Positions 35,767 through 44,541 are shown, counted from the stretch's first letter. The stretch is 64,000 nucleotides of DNA from Halocynthiibacter styelae (GCF_016123485.1 NZ_JADCKQ010000007.1:62001-126000), one strand, 5' to 3'. A program made the numbers and translations. Notes: generated by a model from the letters alone, not told the origin.

Positions 35767-35956
35767 ATCGCCCTCCGTGAGAGGCTGACAGTGGCTTTCC
35801 CCGCAGAGAATGTCCAGCCCGGAAAGGTGCCGGTGACGGGAAGCAGAGAAGATCTGCCGATGGGCCGGTGAGAGACGCCCTGCACGCGCAGCGTGCCATG
35901 CCCAACGCCTGAAATACAGCTTTGCTGTCTGGAGGGCGGCGGGAGCCTTCCGGGCA

Positions 35957-35986
35957 AAAGAAAGGCCCGCAGAAATACCACGGGCC
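35957..35986 (-). terminator. Terminator after the Fe-binding protein gene
   Basis: On the - strand GGCCCG 35986-35981 / CGGGCC 35969-35964, loop of eleven, followed by TTTCTTTT (35963-35957). A second perfect hairpin CTGATCCG 36012-36019 / CGGATCAG 36026-36033 overlaps the stop codon itself. Together they isolate the gene from anything downstream. Confidence 0.75.
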
Positions 35987-36029
35987 AGTCAGGGAAACTT
36001 TCAGAACGGATCTGATCCGATAAAGCGGA

Positions 36030-37046
36030 TCAGTTGCCCGCGTCGAAGTCGACTTCTTCCGTCAGGCGCAGGGCCGCGCCGCGCTGTTGTGCAATGTCCA
36101 TGAGGTTCACGTCATCCACCGTGAATTCGCCCCAGCTTGCAACCAGTTCCGCCGGGGTGGAACCCGGTGCGATCGGGTATTCAAAGTTGGCTTCGGCATA
36201 GATTTCCTGCGCTGCCGGAGAGGTCAGGAATTCCATCATTTTCAGCGCATTTTCGCGGTTTGGTGCGTGCGCCGTCATCGCCACGCCAGACACGTTCACA
36301 TGGGTGCCGCCGTCTTCAAATTCCGGGAAAACAATGCGCACAGAATCCGCCCAGGCCTGCTGTTCTTCATTGCTCAGCATTTTGCCCATGTAATAGGTGT
36401 TGCCCAGCGAAATGTCACATTCACCGGCCCAGATGGATTTTACCTGTGCGCGGTCATTGCCTTCGGGCGGATGGGCCAGGTTGGCTTTCACACCTTCAAG
36501 CCAGGCGCGGGTTTCTTCCTCACCATGGTGGTGCAACATGGCAGAAGTCAGAGCAACCGTATAGGCATGGGTACCGGACCGGGTGCAGATACGGCCTTCC
36601 CATTTCGGATCAGCCAGATCTTCATAAGTGGTGATTTCACCTTCAGCGACGCGATCGCGAGAGGCATAGACAATACGTGCGCGGGTGGTCAGGCCAAACC
36701 AGCGACCTTCCGGATCACGATAGAGATCAGGCACGTTTGCGTTCAGTACATCGCTTTCGACGCTCTGGGTCAGATCGGCTTCCACAACCGCGTTCAGACG
36801 GGAAATATCCACGGTGAACACAAGATCCGCAGGGGAGCGCGTGCCTTCTGCCTGAAGGCGCTCTACCAGACCCTGTTTCAGATGCACTACATTTACATCG
36901 ATGCCGGTTTCAGAGGTGAACGCATCGGTCAGGGGTTTGATCAGCTCGGGCTGGCGGTAAGAATAGATATTCACTTCCTCTGCAGATGCAGGGGCAGCAA
37001 CAGCAAGCAGAGTGCTGGCAAACAGGGTGGGTTTCAGTGCGGACAT
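36030..37046 (-). CDS. Fe(III) ABC transporter substrate-binding protein (FbpA/FutA type), orphan
   Basis: 338 residues with a signal peptide (about 1-22, FASTLLAVAAPASA). Opens NIYSYRQPELIKPLTDAF and carries the DVNVVHLKQG and GNTYYMGKM segments; the paired tyrosines are the usual ferric-ion ligands, with WFGLTTRARIVYASRD between. Binds Fe3+ in the periplasm for an inner-membrane permease. No permease or ATPase gene is adjacent, and a terminator follows, so it must work with components elsewhere. Promoter with two TGA-N9-TCA dyads upstream points to iron repression by a RirA/IscR-type regulator. Confidence 0.93.
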   Translation of the reverse strand: MSALKPTLFASTLLAVAAPASAEEVNIYSYRQPELIKPLTDAFTSETGIDVNVVHLKQGLVERLQAEGTRSPADLVFTVDISRLNAVVEADLTQSVESDVLNANVPDLYRDPEGRWFGLTTRARIVYASRDRVAEGEITTYEDLADPKWEGRICTRSGTHAYTVALTSAMLHHHGEEETRAWLEGVKANLAHPPEGNDRAQVKSIWAGECDISLGNTYYMGKMLSNEEQQAWADSVRIVFPEFEDGGTHVNVSGVAMTAHAPNRENALKMMEFLTSPAAQEIYAEANFEYPIAPGSTPAELVASWGEFTVDDVNLMDIAQQRGAALRLTEEVDFDAGN

Positions 37047-37078
37047 CAGACGCGCTCCATCAGTACAGGTTCGCGTCT

Positions 37079-37107
37079 TTTTAATCTGACTGATTTACTC
37101 AGGTCAA
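37079..37107 (-). promoter_or_regulatory. Promoter of the Fe-binding protein gene
   Basis: Reading the - strand, -35 TTGACC (37107-37102), 17-base spacer, -10 TTAAAA (37084-37079), about 32 bases before the start codon at 37046. The spacer contains one of the two TGA-N9-TCA dyads, the classic place for a repressor to block RNA polymerase. Confidence 0.55.
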
Positions 37108-37126
37108 TATCTGAATGTTTTAGTCA
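37087..37126. promoter_or_regulatory. Two TGA-N9-TCA iron-box-like dyads
   Basis: Dyad 1: CTGA...TCAG with TGA 37087-37089 and TCA 37099-37101. Dyad 2: ATCTGA...TCAGAT with TGA 37112-37114 and TCA 37124-37126, perfect six-base arms. Centres are 25 bases apart. TGA-N9-TCA is the pattern reported for IRO boxes bound by RirA-type Rrf2 regulators; in Rhodobacterales a related IscR-like site is expected. Dyad 2 overlaps the mazG stop codon. Confidence 0.55.
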
Positions 37127-37959
37127 GATGTCTGGCGTTGTTCCGCTTTCACGCGGTCCCAAAGCGCATCCATTTCCTCCAGATTACTGTCTTCCGGACG
37201 CTTTCCCATGGATGCAAGATGCGCTTCAACACCTTCAAAACGTTTGGTGAATTTATTGTTGGCAGCACGCAGAGCGGCTTCTGGTTCCACCCCCAGGTGA
37301 CGGGCAAGATTGGCCATGACAAATAGCAGATCTCCCATTTCTTCCTCAACCTCTGCCTGGGTCAGGGTGTCGCGGGCTTCGACCAGCTCGTCGCATTCCT
37401 CGCGAATTTTATCCAACACCTGGGTGGTTTCCGGCCAGTCAAAGCCTACCCTGGCCGCGCGTTTCTGTAATTTATACGCACGCAGCAGGGCTGGCAGGCC
37501 AACAGCCACACCGTCCAGCGCCCCTTTTTCCGCACGATCTGCCCGTTCTGCTGCTTTGATCTGTTCCCAATCCGCGGTCTGCTGTTCAGCGGATTTCTCG
37601 CGGCTCTCATCGCCAAAGACATGCGGGTGGCGGGCAACCATCTTGTCGGACATCGTGTCCGCGACCTCTTCAAAGGTGAAAAGCCCGGCATCCTCGGCCA
37701 TCTGTGCATGAAACACCGACTGAAACAGCAGATCGCCCAGCTCCCCCTTCAGTTCCCCCCATTCTTCCCGTTCAATCGCATCCGCGACCTCATAGGCTTC
37801 CTCAATCGTGTAAGGGGCGATGGTGGCGAACGTCTGTTCAATATCCCAGGGACAGCCTCTTTCAGGGTCGCGCAGACGCCGCATGATTTCACGTAGCCGT
37901 TCCATCCCGCCGCTAGGGGTGTGAACAATTGCATCGGAAGCAGAATAATCGCGGGCCAT
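37120..37959 (-). CDS. mazG: Nucleoside triphosphate pyrophosphohydrolase
   Basis: 279 residues from ATG 37959 (AAAGGA seven bases upstream). Two MazG domains: N-terminal CPWDIEQTFATIAPYTIEEAYEVADAI with the E-E-x-x-E metal motif and GELGDLLFQ, and C-terminal REECDELVEA with EEMGDLLFVMANLARHLG. Hydrolyses (d)NTPs, including damaged ones, to monophosphates; also lowers ppGpp in E. coli. Its 3' end overlaps one of the iron-box-like dyads of the downstream gene. Standard length and both metal sites intact. Confidence 0.95.
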   Translation of the reverse strand: MARDYSASDAIVHTPSGGMERLREIMRRLRDPERGCPWDIEQTFATIAPYTIEEAYEVADAIEREEWGELKGELGDLLFQSVFHAQMAEDAGLFTFEEVADTMSDKMVARHPHVFGDESREKSAEQQTADWEQIKAAERADRAEKGALDGVAVGLPALLRAYKLQKRAARVGFDWPETTQVLDKIREECDELVEARDTLTQAEVEEEMGDLLFVMANLARHLGVEPEAALRAANNKFTKRFEGVEAHLASMGKRPEDSNLEEMDALWDRVKAEQRQTSD

Positions 37960-38087
37960 GGGCTGTCCTTTCATATTAATGCTTCGGTAACAGAGGGGGG
38001 CGGGCTTGCCAACTGCCGTGAGAATACGGGCTTGCGCCGGGCGGGGTTTCAAAGGAAGTTAGCGCAAACCCCACAAAGGATAAAACC

Positions 38088-39248
38088 ATGCCCGTGATCA
38101 ACCGAATTGCTGCTTATGCCGAGGATATGAAAACCTGGCGTCGCCACCTGCATATGCATCCGGAACTGCAGTTTGACTGCCATGAAACCGCTGCATTTGT
38201 GGTGGAACGCCTGAAGGAATTTGGCGTTGCCGATATTCACACGGGTATCGCGCAATCTGGTGTCGTCGCGATTATTGAGGGCAAATCTGACGGCCCGACC
38301 ATTGGTCTGCGTGCGGATATGGATGCGCTGCCAATGCAGGAAACCACCGGGCTTGAACATGCCTCCACTGTGGAAGGCAAGATGCATGCCTGTGGGCACG
38401 ATGGCCACACAACCATGCTGCTGGGGGCCGCACGTTATCTTGCTGAAACCCGCAACTTTTCTGGCCGCGTTGCGCTGATTTTTCAGCCGGCGGAAGAAGG
38501 CGGCGGCGGTGCTGGTGTGATGGTGGATGAAGGCATCATGGATACGTTCGACATCAGTCAGGTCTACGGCATTCACAACATTCCCGGCCTTGAGGAAGGG
38601 TATTTTACCGCGACACCTGGCCCTGTGATGGCGGCCGTCGATACGTTTGAGATTAACATCAAAGGCAAGGGCGGTCACGCGGCTTATCCGCAGGAAACCA
38701 AAGATCCGCTGGTGGCCGCTGTGGCCATGGTCGATGCGATCCAGACCATTGTCAGCCGCAATCACTATACCATGCAGGAAGTGGTTGTTTCTGTGACCCA
38801 AATCCATGTGGGAAGCGCCGATAATGTGATTGCAGATGATGGTTTTGTCGGTGGCACTGTGCGTACCTTTGAAACAGACGTTCAGGACATGGTTGAAGCC
38901 CGCCTGGGTGAGATCGTGGCAGGAACCGCTGCGGCTTACGGGGTTGAGGCAGAGCTGAACTATGAACGCGGTTATCCGGCGACGGTGAACACGCCCGAGA
39001 AAACCGCCTTTGCCACTAAAGTTGCACAGGATCTGGTGGGCCCGGATAAAGTAGATCCGAATGCGATTGGCGGCATGGGGGCAGAGGATTTCTCTTACAT
39101 GCTGCAGGCGCGTCCCGGATCCTATCTGTTCCTTGGTACCGGTGAAGGCGCAGGGCTGCACAATCCGAACTACGACTTTAACGATGATGTTGCGCCGCTT
39201 GGGGCAAGCTTCTTTGCAAAGCTTGTGGAAACTGCGCAACCTGCGTAA
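38088..39248 (+). CDS. M20-family amidohydrolase (hippurate/IAA-amino acid hydrolase type)
   Basis: 386 residues. M20D motifs: WRRHLHMHPELQFDCHETAA, GLRADMDALPMQE, MHACGHDGHTTMLLGAARYL (Cys-x-His metal ligand), FQPAEEGGGGAGVMVDEG and MGAEDFSYML near the C terminus. Cytoplasmic zinc/manganese enzyme splitting N-acyl amino acids; exact substrate unknown, N-acetyl amino acid or hippurate being typical. Starts 128 bases from divergent mazG, RBS AAAGGA. A hairpin pair immediately after the stop likely terminates transcription. Confidence 0.92.
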   Translation: MPVINRIAAYAEDMKTWRRHLHMHPELQFDCHETAAFVVERLKEFGVADIHTGIAQSGVVAIIEGKSDGPTIGLRADMDALPMQETTGLEHASTVEGKMHACGHDGHTTMLLGAARYLAETRNFSGRVALIFQPAEEGGGGAGVMVDEGIMDTFDISQVYGIHNIPGLEEGYFTATPGPVMAAVDTFEINIKGKGGHAAYPQETKDPLVAAVAMVDAIQTIVSRNHYTMQEVVVSVTQIHVGSADNVIADDGFVGGTVRTFETDVQDMVEARLGEIVAGTAAAYGVEAELNYERGYPATVNTPEKTAFATKVAQDLVGPDKVDPNAIGGMGAEDFSYMLQARPGSYLFLGTGEGAGLHNPNYDFNDDVAPLGASFFAKLVETAQPA

Positions 39249-39249
39249 A

Positions 39250-39297
39250 CGGAATTTTACGAAAATTCCGGACCGGAGTTTTTCAAAAACTCCGGTC
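39250..39297. repeat. Double-hairpin 3'-end element, third example
   Basis: CGGAATTTT 39250-39258 / AAAATTCCG 39262-39270, then directly GACCGGAGTTTTT 39271-39283 / AAAAACTCCGGTC 39285-39297 (13-base stem, one-base loop). Same two-hairpin design and CGGA start as the copies at 23883 and 34327 but with different bases, as if stems co-evolved. Lies two bases past the amidohydrolase stop. Confidence 0.65.
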
Positions 39298-39319
39298 GAC
39301 CCACTGAAAGGCTGTGCTG

Positions 39320-39868
39320 ATGTCTCGTGTGATCCTGCTGAACAAACCTTTTGGCGTTCTCAGCCAGTTTACCGATAAGGGCACAGAGGGCAGCAAGCGC
39401 GAAACGCTGTCCGATTATGTTGATGTGCCAAAGGTCTATGCCGCCGGTCGGCTTGACCGGGACAGCGAAGGGCTGCTTGTGCTGACGGATGACGGCAAGC
39501 TGCAAAACCGCATCGCCAGTCCGAAATTTAAGAAACCAAAGACATATTGGGTTCAGGTGGAAGGTACGCCGGATCAGGCAGCCCTTCAGGCTCTGCGCGA
39601 TGGCGTGTCTCTGAAGGATGGAGTGACCCGTCCGGCAAAAGCGGATCTGATGGAGGAACCCGAAGATCTCTGGCCGCGCACCCCACCGATCCGTGTGCGT
39701 AAATCTGTGCCCGACAGCTGGTTGCGCCTGACGATTACAGAAGGGCGCAATCGCCAGGTGCGGCGCATGTGTGCGGCGGTTGGACATCCCTGTTTGCGTC
39801 TTATTCGCTATTCAATTGGGGACTGGACAATGGAAGGGCTTGAAACCGGGACATGGCGTGACGCATAA
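39320..39868 (+). CDS. rRNA pseudouridine synthase, RsuA/RluE type
   Basis: 182 residues from ATG 39320 (AAAGG eight bases upstream; a GTG at 39314 is less likely). RsuA/RluB/E/F family without an S4 domain: [14 protein letters not shown], catalytic-Asp motif [18 protein letters not shown] (about 40-57), [11 protein letters not shown] and the C-terminal [23 protein letters not shown]. Length and lack of S4 match RluE (23S rRNA U2457), which is the best guess. Followed by agmatinase in the same direction. Confidence 0.92.
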   Translation: MSRVILLNKPFGVLSQFTDKGTEGSKRETLSDYVDVPKVYAAGRLDRDSEGLLVLTDDGKLQNRIASPKFKKPKTYWVQVEGTPDQAALQALRDGVSLKDGVTRPAKADLMEEPEDLWPRTPPIRVRKSVPDSWLRLTITEGRNRQVRRMCAAVGHPCLRLIRYSIGDWTMEGLETGTWRDA

Positions 39869-39911
39869 AGGGCGTTAAATAATTTGATCATATTATCCGG
39901 GAGGGGATGAA

Positions 39912-40889
39912 ATGTCACTGGAAGACGCGAAAAATCACGAAGATATGGCCATCACCCGCGACAGCCACCGGGGCCTGTCAAATGAGCTGACCTTTGCGGG
40001 CGCACCCAGCTTTCTGCGCCGCAAATACACCAAAGACCTGACAGACGTAGATGTGGCCGTGACAGGCATTTGCTTTGACCAGAGCGTCACCAACCGCCCC
40101 GGCACACGTTTTGGGCCGCGCGCGATCCGTGAGGCCTCCAGCCTTCAGGCGCCGGACAAACCCTATGGATGGGATTTTGATCCGATGAACGACATGAATG
40201 TCGCGGATTATGGCGATATGGCCTTTGATTACGGTAAGATCCAGGATTTCCCGGCAACGTTGCAGACCCATATCGCGAAGATCCTTGATGCTGGTTCCGC
40301 CAGCCTGGTTCTGGGTGGTGATCACTATATCAGTTTCCCGATCCTCAAAGCCTATGCCGAGAAATTCGGCAAGCCTCTGGCGCTTTTGCAGTTTGATGCC
40401 CACGGCGACACCTGGAAAGACGATGACATGGAGCGTATCGACCATGGCACAATGTTCTACAAAGCCATCAAACTGGGGCTGATTGACCCCAAGCGTTCCG
40501 TGCAAGTGGGTATTCGTACAGACAATCCAGATCCAATGGGCATGAACATCATTGATGCGCCGGAAGTACACCGGATTGGGCCAGAGGCGACCGTTGCTAA
40601 GATCAAAGAAATCATGGGCGATCACCCGACTTATCTGACCTTTGACATCGACGCACTGGATCCGGCTTACGCGCCGGGCACAGGTACGCCGGTCTGGGGT
40701 GGTCTGACGTCCGCACAGGCCGCAACGATGCTGCGCGGGCTGCGTGGTATTAACCTGCTTGGTATGGATGTGGTTGAAGTGAACCCATCCTACGACACCA
40801 CCGGCGCAACAGCCGTGGCCGGGGCCCATGTGGCAACCGAATTGCTGTGCCTTTACGGCTGGGGTAAACGCGCGCGCGGCGAACTCTGA
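39912..40889 (+). CDS. speB: Agmatinase
   Basis: 325 residues, ureohydrolase superfamily. Manganese ligands His138 (GGDHYISFP), Asp162/His164/Asp166 (QFDAHGDT), Asp245/Asp247 (TFDIDALDP), and the substrate loop PAYAPGTGTPVWGG. Converts agmatine to putrescine and urea. N-terminal residues GTRFGPRAIREAS are typical. A paralogous guanidinobutyrase or related ureohydrolase cannot be excluded. RBS GGGAGGGG. Possible imperfect-stem terminator behind the gene at 40894-40954. Confidence 0.92.
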   Translation: MSLEDAKNHEDMAITRDSHRGLSNELTFAGAPSFLRRKYTKDLTDVDVAVTGICFDQSVTNRPGTRFGPRAIREASSLQAPDKPYGWDFDPMNDMNVADYGDMAFDYGKIQDFPATLQTHIAKILDAGSASLVLGGDHYISFPILKAYAEKFGKPLALLQFDAHGDTWKDDDMERIDHGTMFYKAIKLGLIDPKRSVQVGIRTDNPDPMGMNIIDAPEVHRIGPEATVAKIKEIMGDHPTYLTFDIDALDPAYAPGTGTPVWGGLTSAQAATMLRGLRGINLLGMDVVEVNPSYDTTGATAVAGAHVATELLCLYGWGKRARGEL

Positions 40890-40893
40890 GTTT

Positions 40894-40954
40894 GAGTATT
40901 TGAGGCAAGATGAAGGGGCTGGCTCAGATCCTTTTCATCTTGCTTAATATACTC
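40894..40954. repeat. Long imperfect inverted repeat after agmatinase
   Basis: Arms 40894-40914 and 40934-40954 (21 bases, 18 complementary), each carrying GCAAGATGAA or its complement, loop of 19. Could act as a terminator or mRNA-end structure of speB. The motif GAGTATTT...CAAGATGAA has the look of a dispersed element. Confidence 0.55.
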
Positions 40955-40992
40955 CCGCCGGAGGCCTGAAATCTTTGCAAAGGAAGATAAAA

Positions 40993-41418
40993 ATGATGAC
41001 ATGGTTTCTGGCGGGGCTTCTGACGGCTGTTCTGATTGTACGCTTTTATGTGCGTCACGTGCCGCATGAGGCGGTAGATTTTCATTTGCAGAGTTACCCG
41101 AAAACTGAGGTGGGCGATTATCGCACAGATGGTGGGTTTGAAGCTGTGCGCCAGCCGGATGAACCCATGGCCGAAGCTATGGCGCGTTTGGTGCGGATCA
41201 TTGAAGAGAACGCCCGTACCACCCATCTGGGTGGCAGCCTGGACGCGGGACATATCAGCTTTGTCACGCGAACCCATTTCTGGGGGTTCCCGGATACGAC
41301 CAATATCTGGGTCTCGGGCGATCATCTGCACATTCATGGCCACCTGCGGTTTGGGAAGTCAGATCTCGGGGTAAATCAGCGGCGTATTCTGAACTGGCTG
41401 ACCCTTGCGCGGTTGTAA
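40993..41418 (+). CDS. DUF1499 family protein, membrane anchored
   Basis: 141 residues from ATG 40993, with AAGGAAG seven bases upstream (a TTG at 40975 is less likely). One N-terminal membrane helix (about 3-16, WFLAGLLTAVLIVRFY), then the DUF1499 core: YPKTEVGDYRTDGGFEAVRQPDEP, EENARTTHLGGSLDAGHISFVTRT, FWGFPDTTNIWV and [20 protein letters not shown]. No known function. Its last 60 bases overlap a secreted-protein gene on the other strand. Confidence 0.85.
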   Translation: MMTWFLAGLLTAVLIVRFYVRHVPHEAVDFHLQSYPKTEVGDYRTDGGFEAVRQPDEPMAEAMARLVRIIEENARTTHLGGSLDAGHISFVTRTHFWGFPDTTNIWVSGDHLHIHGHLRFGKSDLGVNQRRILNWLTLARL

Positions 41419-41652
41419 GCGCGAACTGAGGCAAAGATCACCAGTGTCGCGCCACATGGGCACATTCAGCGACATTTCACAGCGGGCCATAAAGGCACGG
41501 CCATCCACATACAGGCAGATCTCCTCTCCCAGCTCCTGTCGTGCGCCGGATGTATCTGTACAATAACAATCAATAACGCGGCCACCCGGCCCGGTGACAT
41601 CCGCCTGCAAAGGGGCTGCCGTGAACATAAAAATCAGGGCAATATATCTCAT
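41359..41652 (-). CDS. Small secreted cysteine-containing protein, unknown function
   Basis: 97 residues. Signal peptide about 1-17 ([15 protein letters not shown]), then a mature region with five cysteines (CYC, EICL, RCEM, DLCLS) spaced for disulfides in the periplasm. No family recognised. It overlaps the convergent DUF1499 gene by 60 bases at the 3' end and is divergent from prfA by 62 bases. The clean signal peptide and the position support a real gene. RBS is weak. Confidence 0.7.
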   Translation of the reverse strand: MRYIALIFMFTAAPLQADVTGPGGRVIDCYCTDTSGARQELGEEICLYVDGRAFMARCEMSLNVPMWRDTGDLCLSSRLQPRKGQPVQNTPLIYPEI

Positions 41653-41714
41653 GGTGGTACGATAGCACGGATCGTGCCCTTGACCAAATCCGGCAAATAG
41701 CTGAAGGGATAGAC

Positions 41715-42764
41715 ATGGTTCCTTTTGATAAACTCTCCCGCATTACCGAGCGATTTGAATATGTCGAAGCGCAGATGAACGCTGGCCTTGGCGATATTGC
41801 AGCGCTTGGACGCGAATATTCTGAACTGCGGCCGCTTGTTGAACAGGTACAGGCCTATAAGCAGTTGCTTGAGGATATTTCTGAAGCCGAAGCCATGCTG
41901 GAAGATGTGGACATGAAGGAACTGGCAGAAGAAGAACTGCCCTTGCTGCGCGAACGTCTGCCGGTGGAGGAGCAGGCGCTTCAGGTGGCTTTGCTGCCAA
42001 AGGATGAAGCTGATGCACGCCCCGCGATGATTGAAATCCGTCCCGGCACCGGTGGGGATGAAGCAGCGTTGTTTGCCGGGGATCTGCTGCGTATGTATCA
42101 ACGCTACGCCGAAGGACGCGGCTGGAAGTTTGACGTGCTGGAAGAAAGCGTTTCGGAACTTGGTGGCATTAAGGAGGCGGTCATTCATGTGAAGGGCGAA
42201 AACGTCTTTCAGCGGCTGAAATTTGAAAGCGGTGTGCACCGGGTGCAGCGCGTGCCTGAAACCGAAAGCGGCGGGCGTATTCATACATCTGCGGCGACGG
42301 TTGCCGTGCTGCCCGAAGCGGTGGATGTCGATATCAAAGTCGATCCCGGTGATATCCGGATTGATACCATGCGTGCCTCAGGGTCTGGCGGGCAGCATGT
42401 GAACACCACAGATTCCGCCGTACGGATCACCCATATTCCTTCCGGAATTGTTGTGGTGAGTTCTGAGAAATCTCAGCACCGCAACCGTGAAATCGCGATG
42501 CAGGTTTTGAAGACCCGGCTGTATGATCTGGAACGTCAGAAACTGCATGATGAACGATCAGAGGCACGCAAAGGGCAGGTGGGGTCTGGTGACCGGTCGG
42601 AACGTATCCGCACCTATAACTTCCCACAGGGACGCGTCAGCGATCACCGCATCAATATGACACTTTATAAGCTGGATCAGGTGATTGCCGGGGATCTGGA
42701 TGAGTTCATCGACGCGCTGCACGCCGATGATACGGCGCAACGCCTGGCTGCTGAGGATCTGTGA
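41715..42764 (+). CDS. prfA: Peptide chain release factor 1
   Basis: 349 residues. RF1-specific stop-recognition tripeptide PET (181-183, equivalent of PxT) and the universal GGQ at 225-227 ([16 protein letters not shown]), whose Gln is methylated by the adjacent prmC product. N-terminal domain 1-100 is the helical RF domain. Reads UAA and UAG. The stop overlaps the prmC start by one base, so substrate and modifying enzyme are translationally coupled. Confidence 0.98.
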   Translation: MVPFDKLSRITERFEYVEAQMNAGLGDIAALGREYSELRPLVEQVQAYKQLLEDISEAEAMLEDVDMKELAEEELPLLRERLPVEEQALQVALLPKDEADARPAMIEIRPGTGGDEAALFAGDLLRMYQRYAEGRGWKFDVLEESVSELGGIKEAVIHVKGENVFQRLKFESGVHRVQRVPETESGGRIHTSAATVAVLPEAVDVDIKVDPGDIRIDTMRASGSGGQHVNTTDSAVRITHIPSGIVVVSSEKSQHRNREIAMQVLKTRLYDLERQKLHDERSEARKGQVGSGDRSERIRTYNFPQGRVSDHRINMTLYKLDQVIAGDLDEFIDALHADDTAQRLAAEDL

Positions 42765-43609
42765 TGCGCGCCCAGGAAGTCTTGTTTCAGGGTGTTCAGC
42801 AGCTGAAAGAGGCCGCTGTTCCCGGGGCCGCCAACGATGCACGTCGCCTGATGGCCTGGGCTATGCAGGTTGAACCGGGACGACTGACGCTTGCCCTTGG
42901 GGATGATATTTCTGATGTGGCGCGGGCCCGATTTGAGAGCGCGATCAAGCAGCGGTTCTGTCGCGTGCCGGTTTCCCATATCACAGGGACCCGGGCGTTT
43001 TTCGGACGTGACTTCCATGTCTCATCCGCTGTGCTGGATCCGCGCCCCGAAACTGAACGTCTGGTGGAAATTGCGTTGCAACATCCGGGAAAGCGCCTGC
43101 TGGATCTGGGCACCGGATCGGGCGCAATTGCAGTTTCTGTGTTAGCTGAACGTCCAGATCTGTCAGGGCAGGCCTTTGATATTTCTGTTGATGCGCTTGA
43201 GGTTGCAAAACGAAATGCCGAAACCCATGGGGTGGCAGGGCGGCTTGAACTGAAACAATCCGACTGGTTTGGTGAGGCTGAAGGTCATTATGATCTGATC
43301 CTGTCCAATCCGCCCTATATCACCAGCGCGGAAATGCAGGATCTGCAACCGGAAGTCTTTGACCACGAACCCCATATCGCCCTGACACCTTATCCAAATG
43401 CAGAGAATGACGGGCTTGCCCCATACCGGATCATCACTGCGCAGATACAGGACTATCTGTCACCAGGCGGGCTTTTGGCTGTGGAATGTGGCCTGACGCA
43501 AGGGCAGGCGATTCAGCTGATGTTTGAGGTGGCGGGCCTGACTGATGTTCAGATTCACAAGGATCTGGACGGGCGGGATCGTGTGGTGGCAGGGAAAATG
43601 CCGGTCTGA
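42764..43609 (+). CDS. prmC: Release factor glutamine methyltransferase
   Basis: 281 residues from ATG 42764 (TGATG overlap with prfA). N-terminal helical bundle (about 1-75) binds the release factor; SAM-dependent domain has LLDLGTGSGAIAVSVLAE (about 107-124), FDISVDALEVAKRNAE and the catalytic NPPY in LILSNPPYIT. Methylates the GGQ glutamine of RF1/RF2. Standard length. Followed by 260 bases before the DUF4167 gene. Confidence 0.97.
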   Translation: MRAQEVLFQGVQQLKEAAVPGAANDARRLMAWAMQVEPGRLTLALGDDISDVARARFESAIKQRFCRVPVSHITGTRAFFGRDFHVSSAVLDPRPETERLVEIALQHPGKRLLDLGTGSGAIAVSVLAERPDLSGQAFDISVDALEVAKRNAETHGVAGRLELKQSDWFGEAEGHYDLILSNPPYITSAEMQDLQPEVFDHEPHIALTPYPNAENDGLAPYRIITAQIQDYLSPGGLLAVECGLTQGQAIQLMFEVAGLTDVQIHKDLDGRDRVVAGKMPV

Positions 43610-43717
43610 TCGCGATTCCTGCCATATTCCCGTCCAAATTGGCCAAAACTCGCAAATTTTCAGCATTTCTTTAAGTTTATCCTTGTAATGCGCTTAGGTG
43701 CATGGTTACTCCTGTAT

Positions 43718-43754
43718 CAGCAGAGGCGAGAGCCCATGGCGCTCTGATCTGCTG
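43718..43754 (+). promoter_or_regulatory. Nested hairpin in the leader of the DUF4167 gene
   Basis: Outer stem CAGCAGA 43718-43724 / TCTGCTG 43748-43754 with inner stem AGAGC 43729-43733 / GCTCT 43741-43745. It lies about 115 bases before the DUF4167 start. A 19-codon frame (ATG 43688 to TGA 43745-43747) ends within it but lacks an RBS. No T-run. The rest of 43610-43869 shows nothing else I can support. Confidence 0.4.
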
Positions 43755-43869
43755 TAAGCCAGAACATTGTTTGACCCGGTCGATGATGACCCCACGCAAG
43801 ACGCGCGGTTGCGGCAACGATATGAGAAACACTCAGGCCAATACATCTGAAGTTTAGCGAAGATTAAAA

Positions 43870-44523
43870 ATGAGATCATCTAAACAACGCTCGCGTGGTA
43901 AGTCGAACCGCAATCGCAATTCCAACGGGAATAACGTCAACCGCGTGTTCGACAGTTCCGGTCCGGAAGGCAAAGTGCGTGGCACCCCGCAGCAAATTAT
44001 TGATAAATATCAGGCGCTGACCCGTGATGCGCAATTGGCCAACGACCGTGTGGCCGAAGAAAACTTTCAGCAGCATGCGGAACATTATATCCGTCTGCTG
44101 GGCGATGCGACCCGCGAACAGGAAGCCCGCCGCGCGGAACAGGAAGCACAGCACCGTGAACGCCAGGCGCAACGTGATGCCCGGCATGAAGCGCGTAAAG
44201 AACAGCGTGATAACCGCCAGGATGCGGCAGATGCGCCGCAACCTGCTGCTGTGCAGTCAACCGGGCCTGCGGATGTGATTGATCCATCTGAGGCACCTCA
44301 GCCGGATCTGCCGTCTTTTATCACTGACGCACCATCAGCTGAGATTGTGGATACACCGGAAGCCGCAGAAAAACCGGCCCGCAAACCCCGCCGTCGCAAA
44401 CCGGCGGCAGAGGATGCGGAGGGTGGCGTTGCCGTGGAAGATGCCAAACCAAAGCCCCGCCGTCGCGCCCCGAAGAAGGCGTCCGAAGGCGACACCCCGG
44501 ACAGCCCGGAAGCGGCTGAGTAA
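43870..44523 (+). CDS. DUF4167 domain protein
   Basis: 217 residues. N terminus is basic, Asn/Arg rich (SKQRSRGKSNRNRNSNGNN), followed by the DUF4167 core VFDSSGPEGKVRGTPQQIIDKYQALTRDAQLANDRVAEENFQQHAEHYIRLLG (split, about 27-78). The second half is low complexity: Glu/Arg/Gln-rich, then Pro/Ala/Lys stretches (KPARKPRRRKPAAEDAE). Likely an RNA- or ribosome-associated protein by its basic tails, but its role is not known. Found behind prfA-prmC in many alphaproteobacteria. Strong terminator follows. Confidence 0.92.
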   Translation: MRSSKQRSRGKSNRNRNSNGNNVNRVFDSSGPEGKVRGTPQQIIDKYQALTRDAQLANDRVAEENFQQHAEHYIRLLGDATREQEARRAEQEAQHRERQAQRDARHEARKEQRDNRQDAADAPQPAAVQSTGPADVIDPSEAPQPDLPSFITDAPSAEIVDTPEAAEKPARKPRRRKPAAEDAEGGVAVEDAKPKPRRRAPKKASEGDTPDSPEAAE

Positions 44524-44541
44524 CGGACGTTGAGATATCGA

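Noticed and set aside
35767-35960. GTGAGAGACGCCCTGC stretch suggesting a TPP-type riboswitch before the nucleoside hydrolase
   Set aside because: Other conserved TPP blocks are missing on both strands; a 72-codon frame there is also featureless.
38049-39239. 396-codon open frame on the - strand opposite the M20 amidohydrolase
   Set aside because: Exact antisense of a well-motifed M20 gene; the peptide is His/Arg/Phe-rich without any family pattern, a codon-bias shadow.
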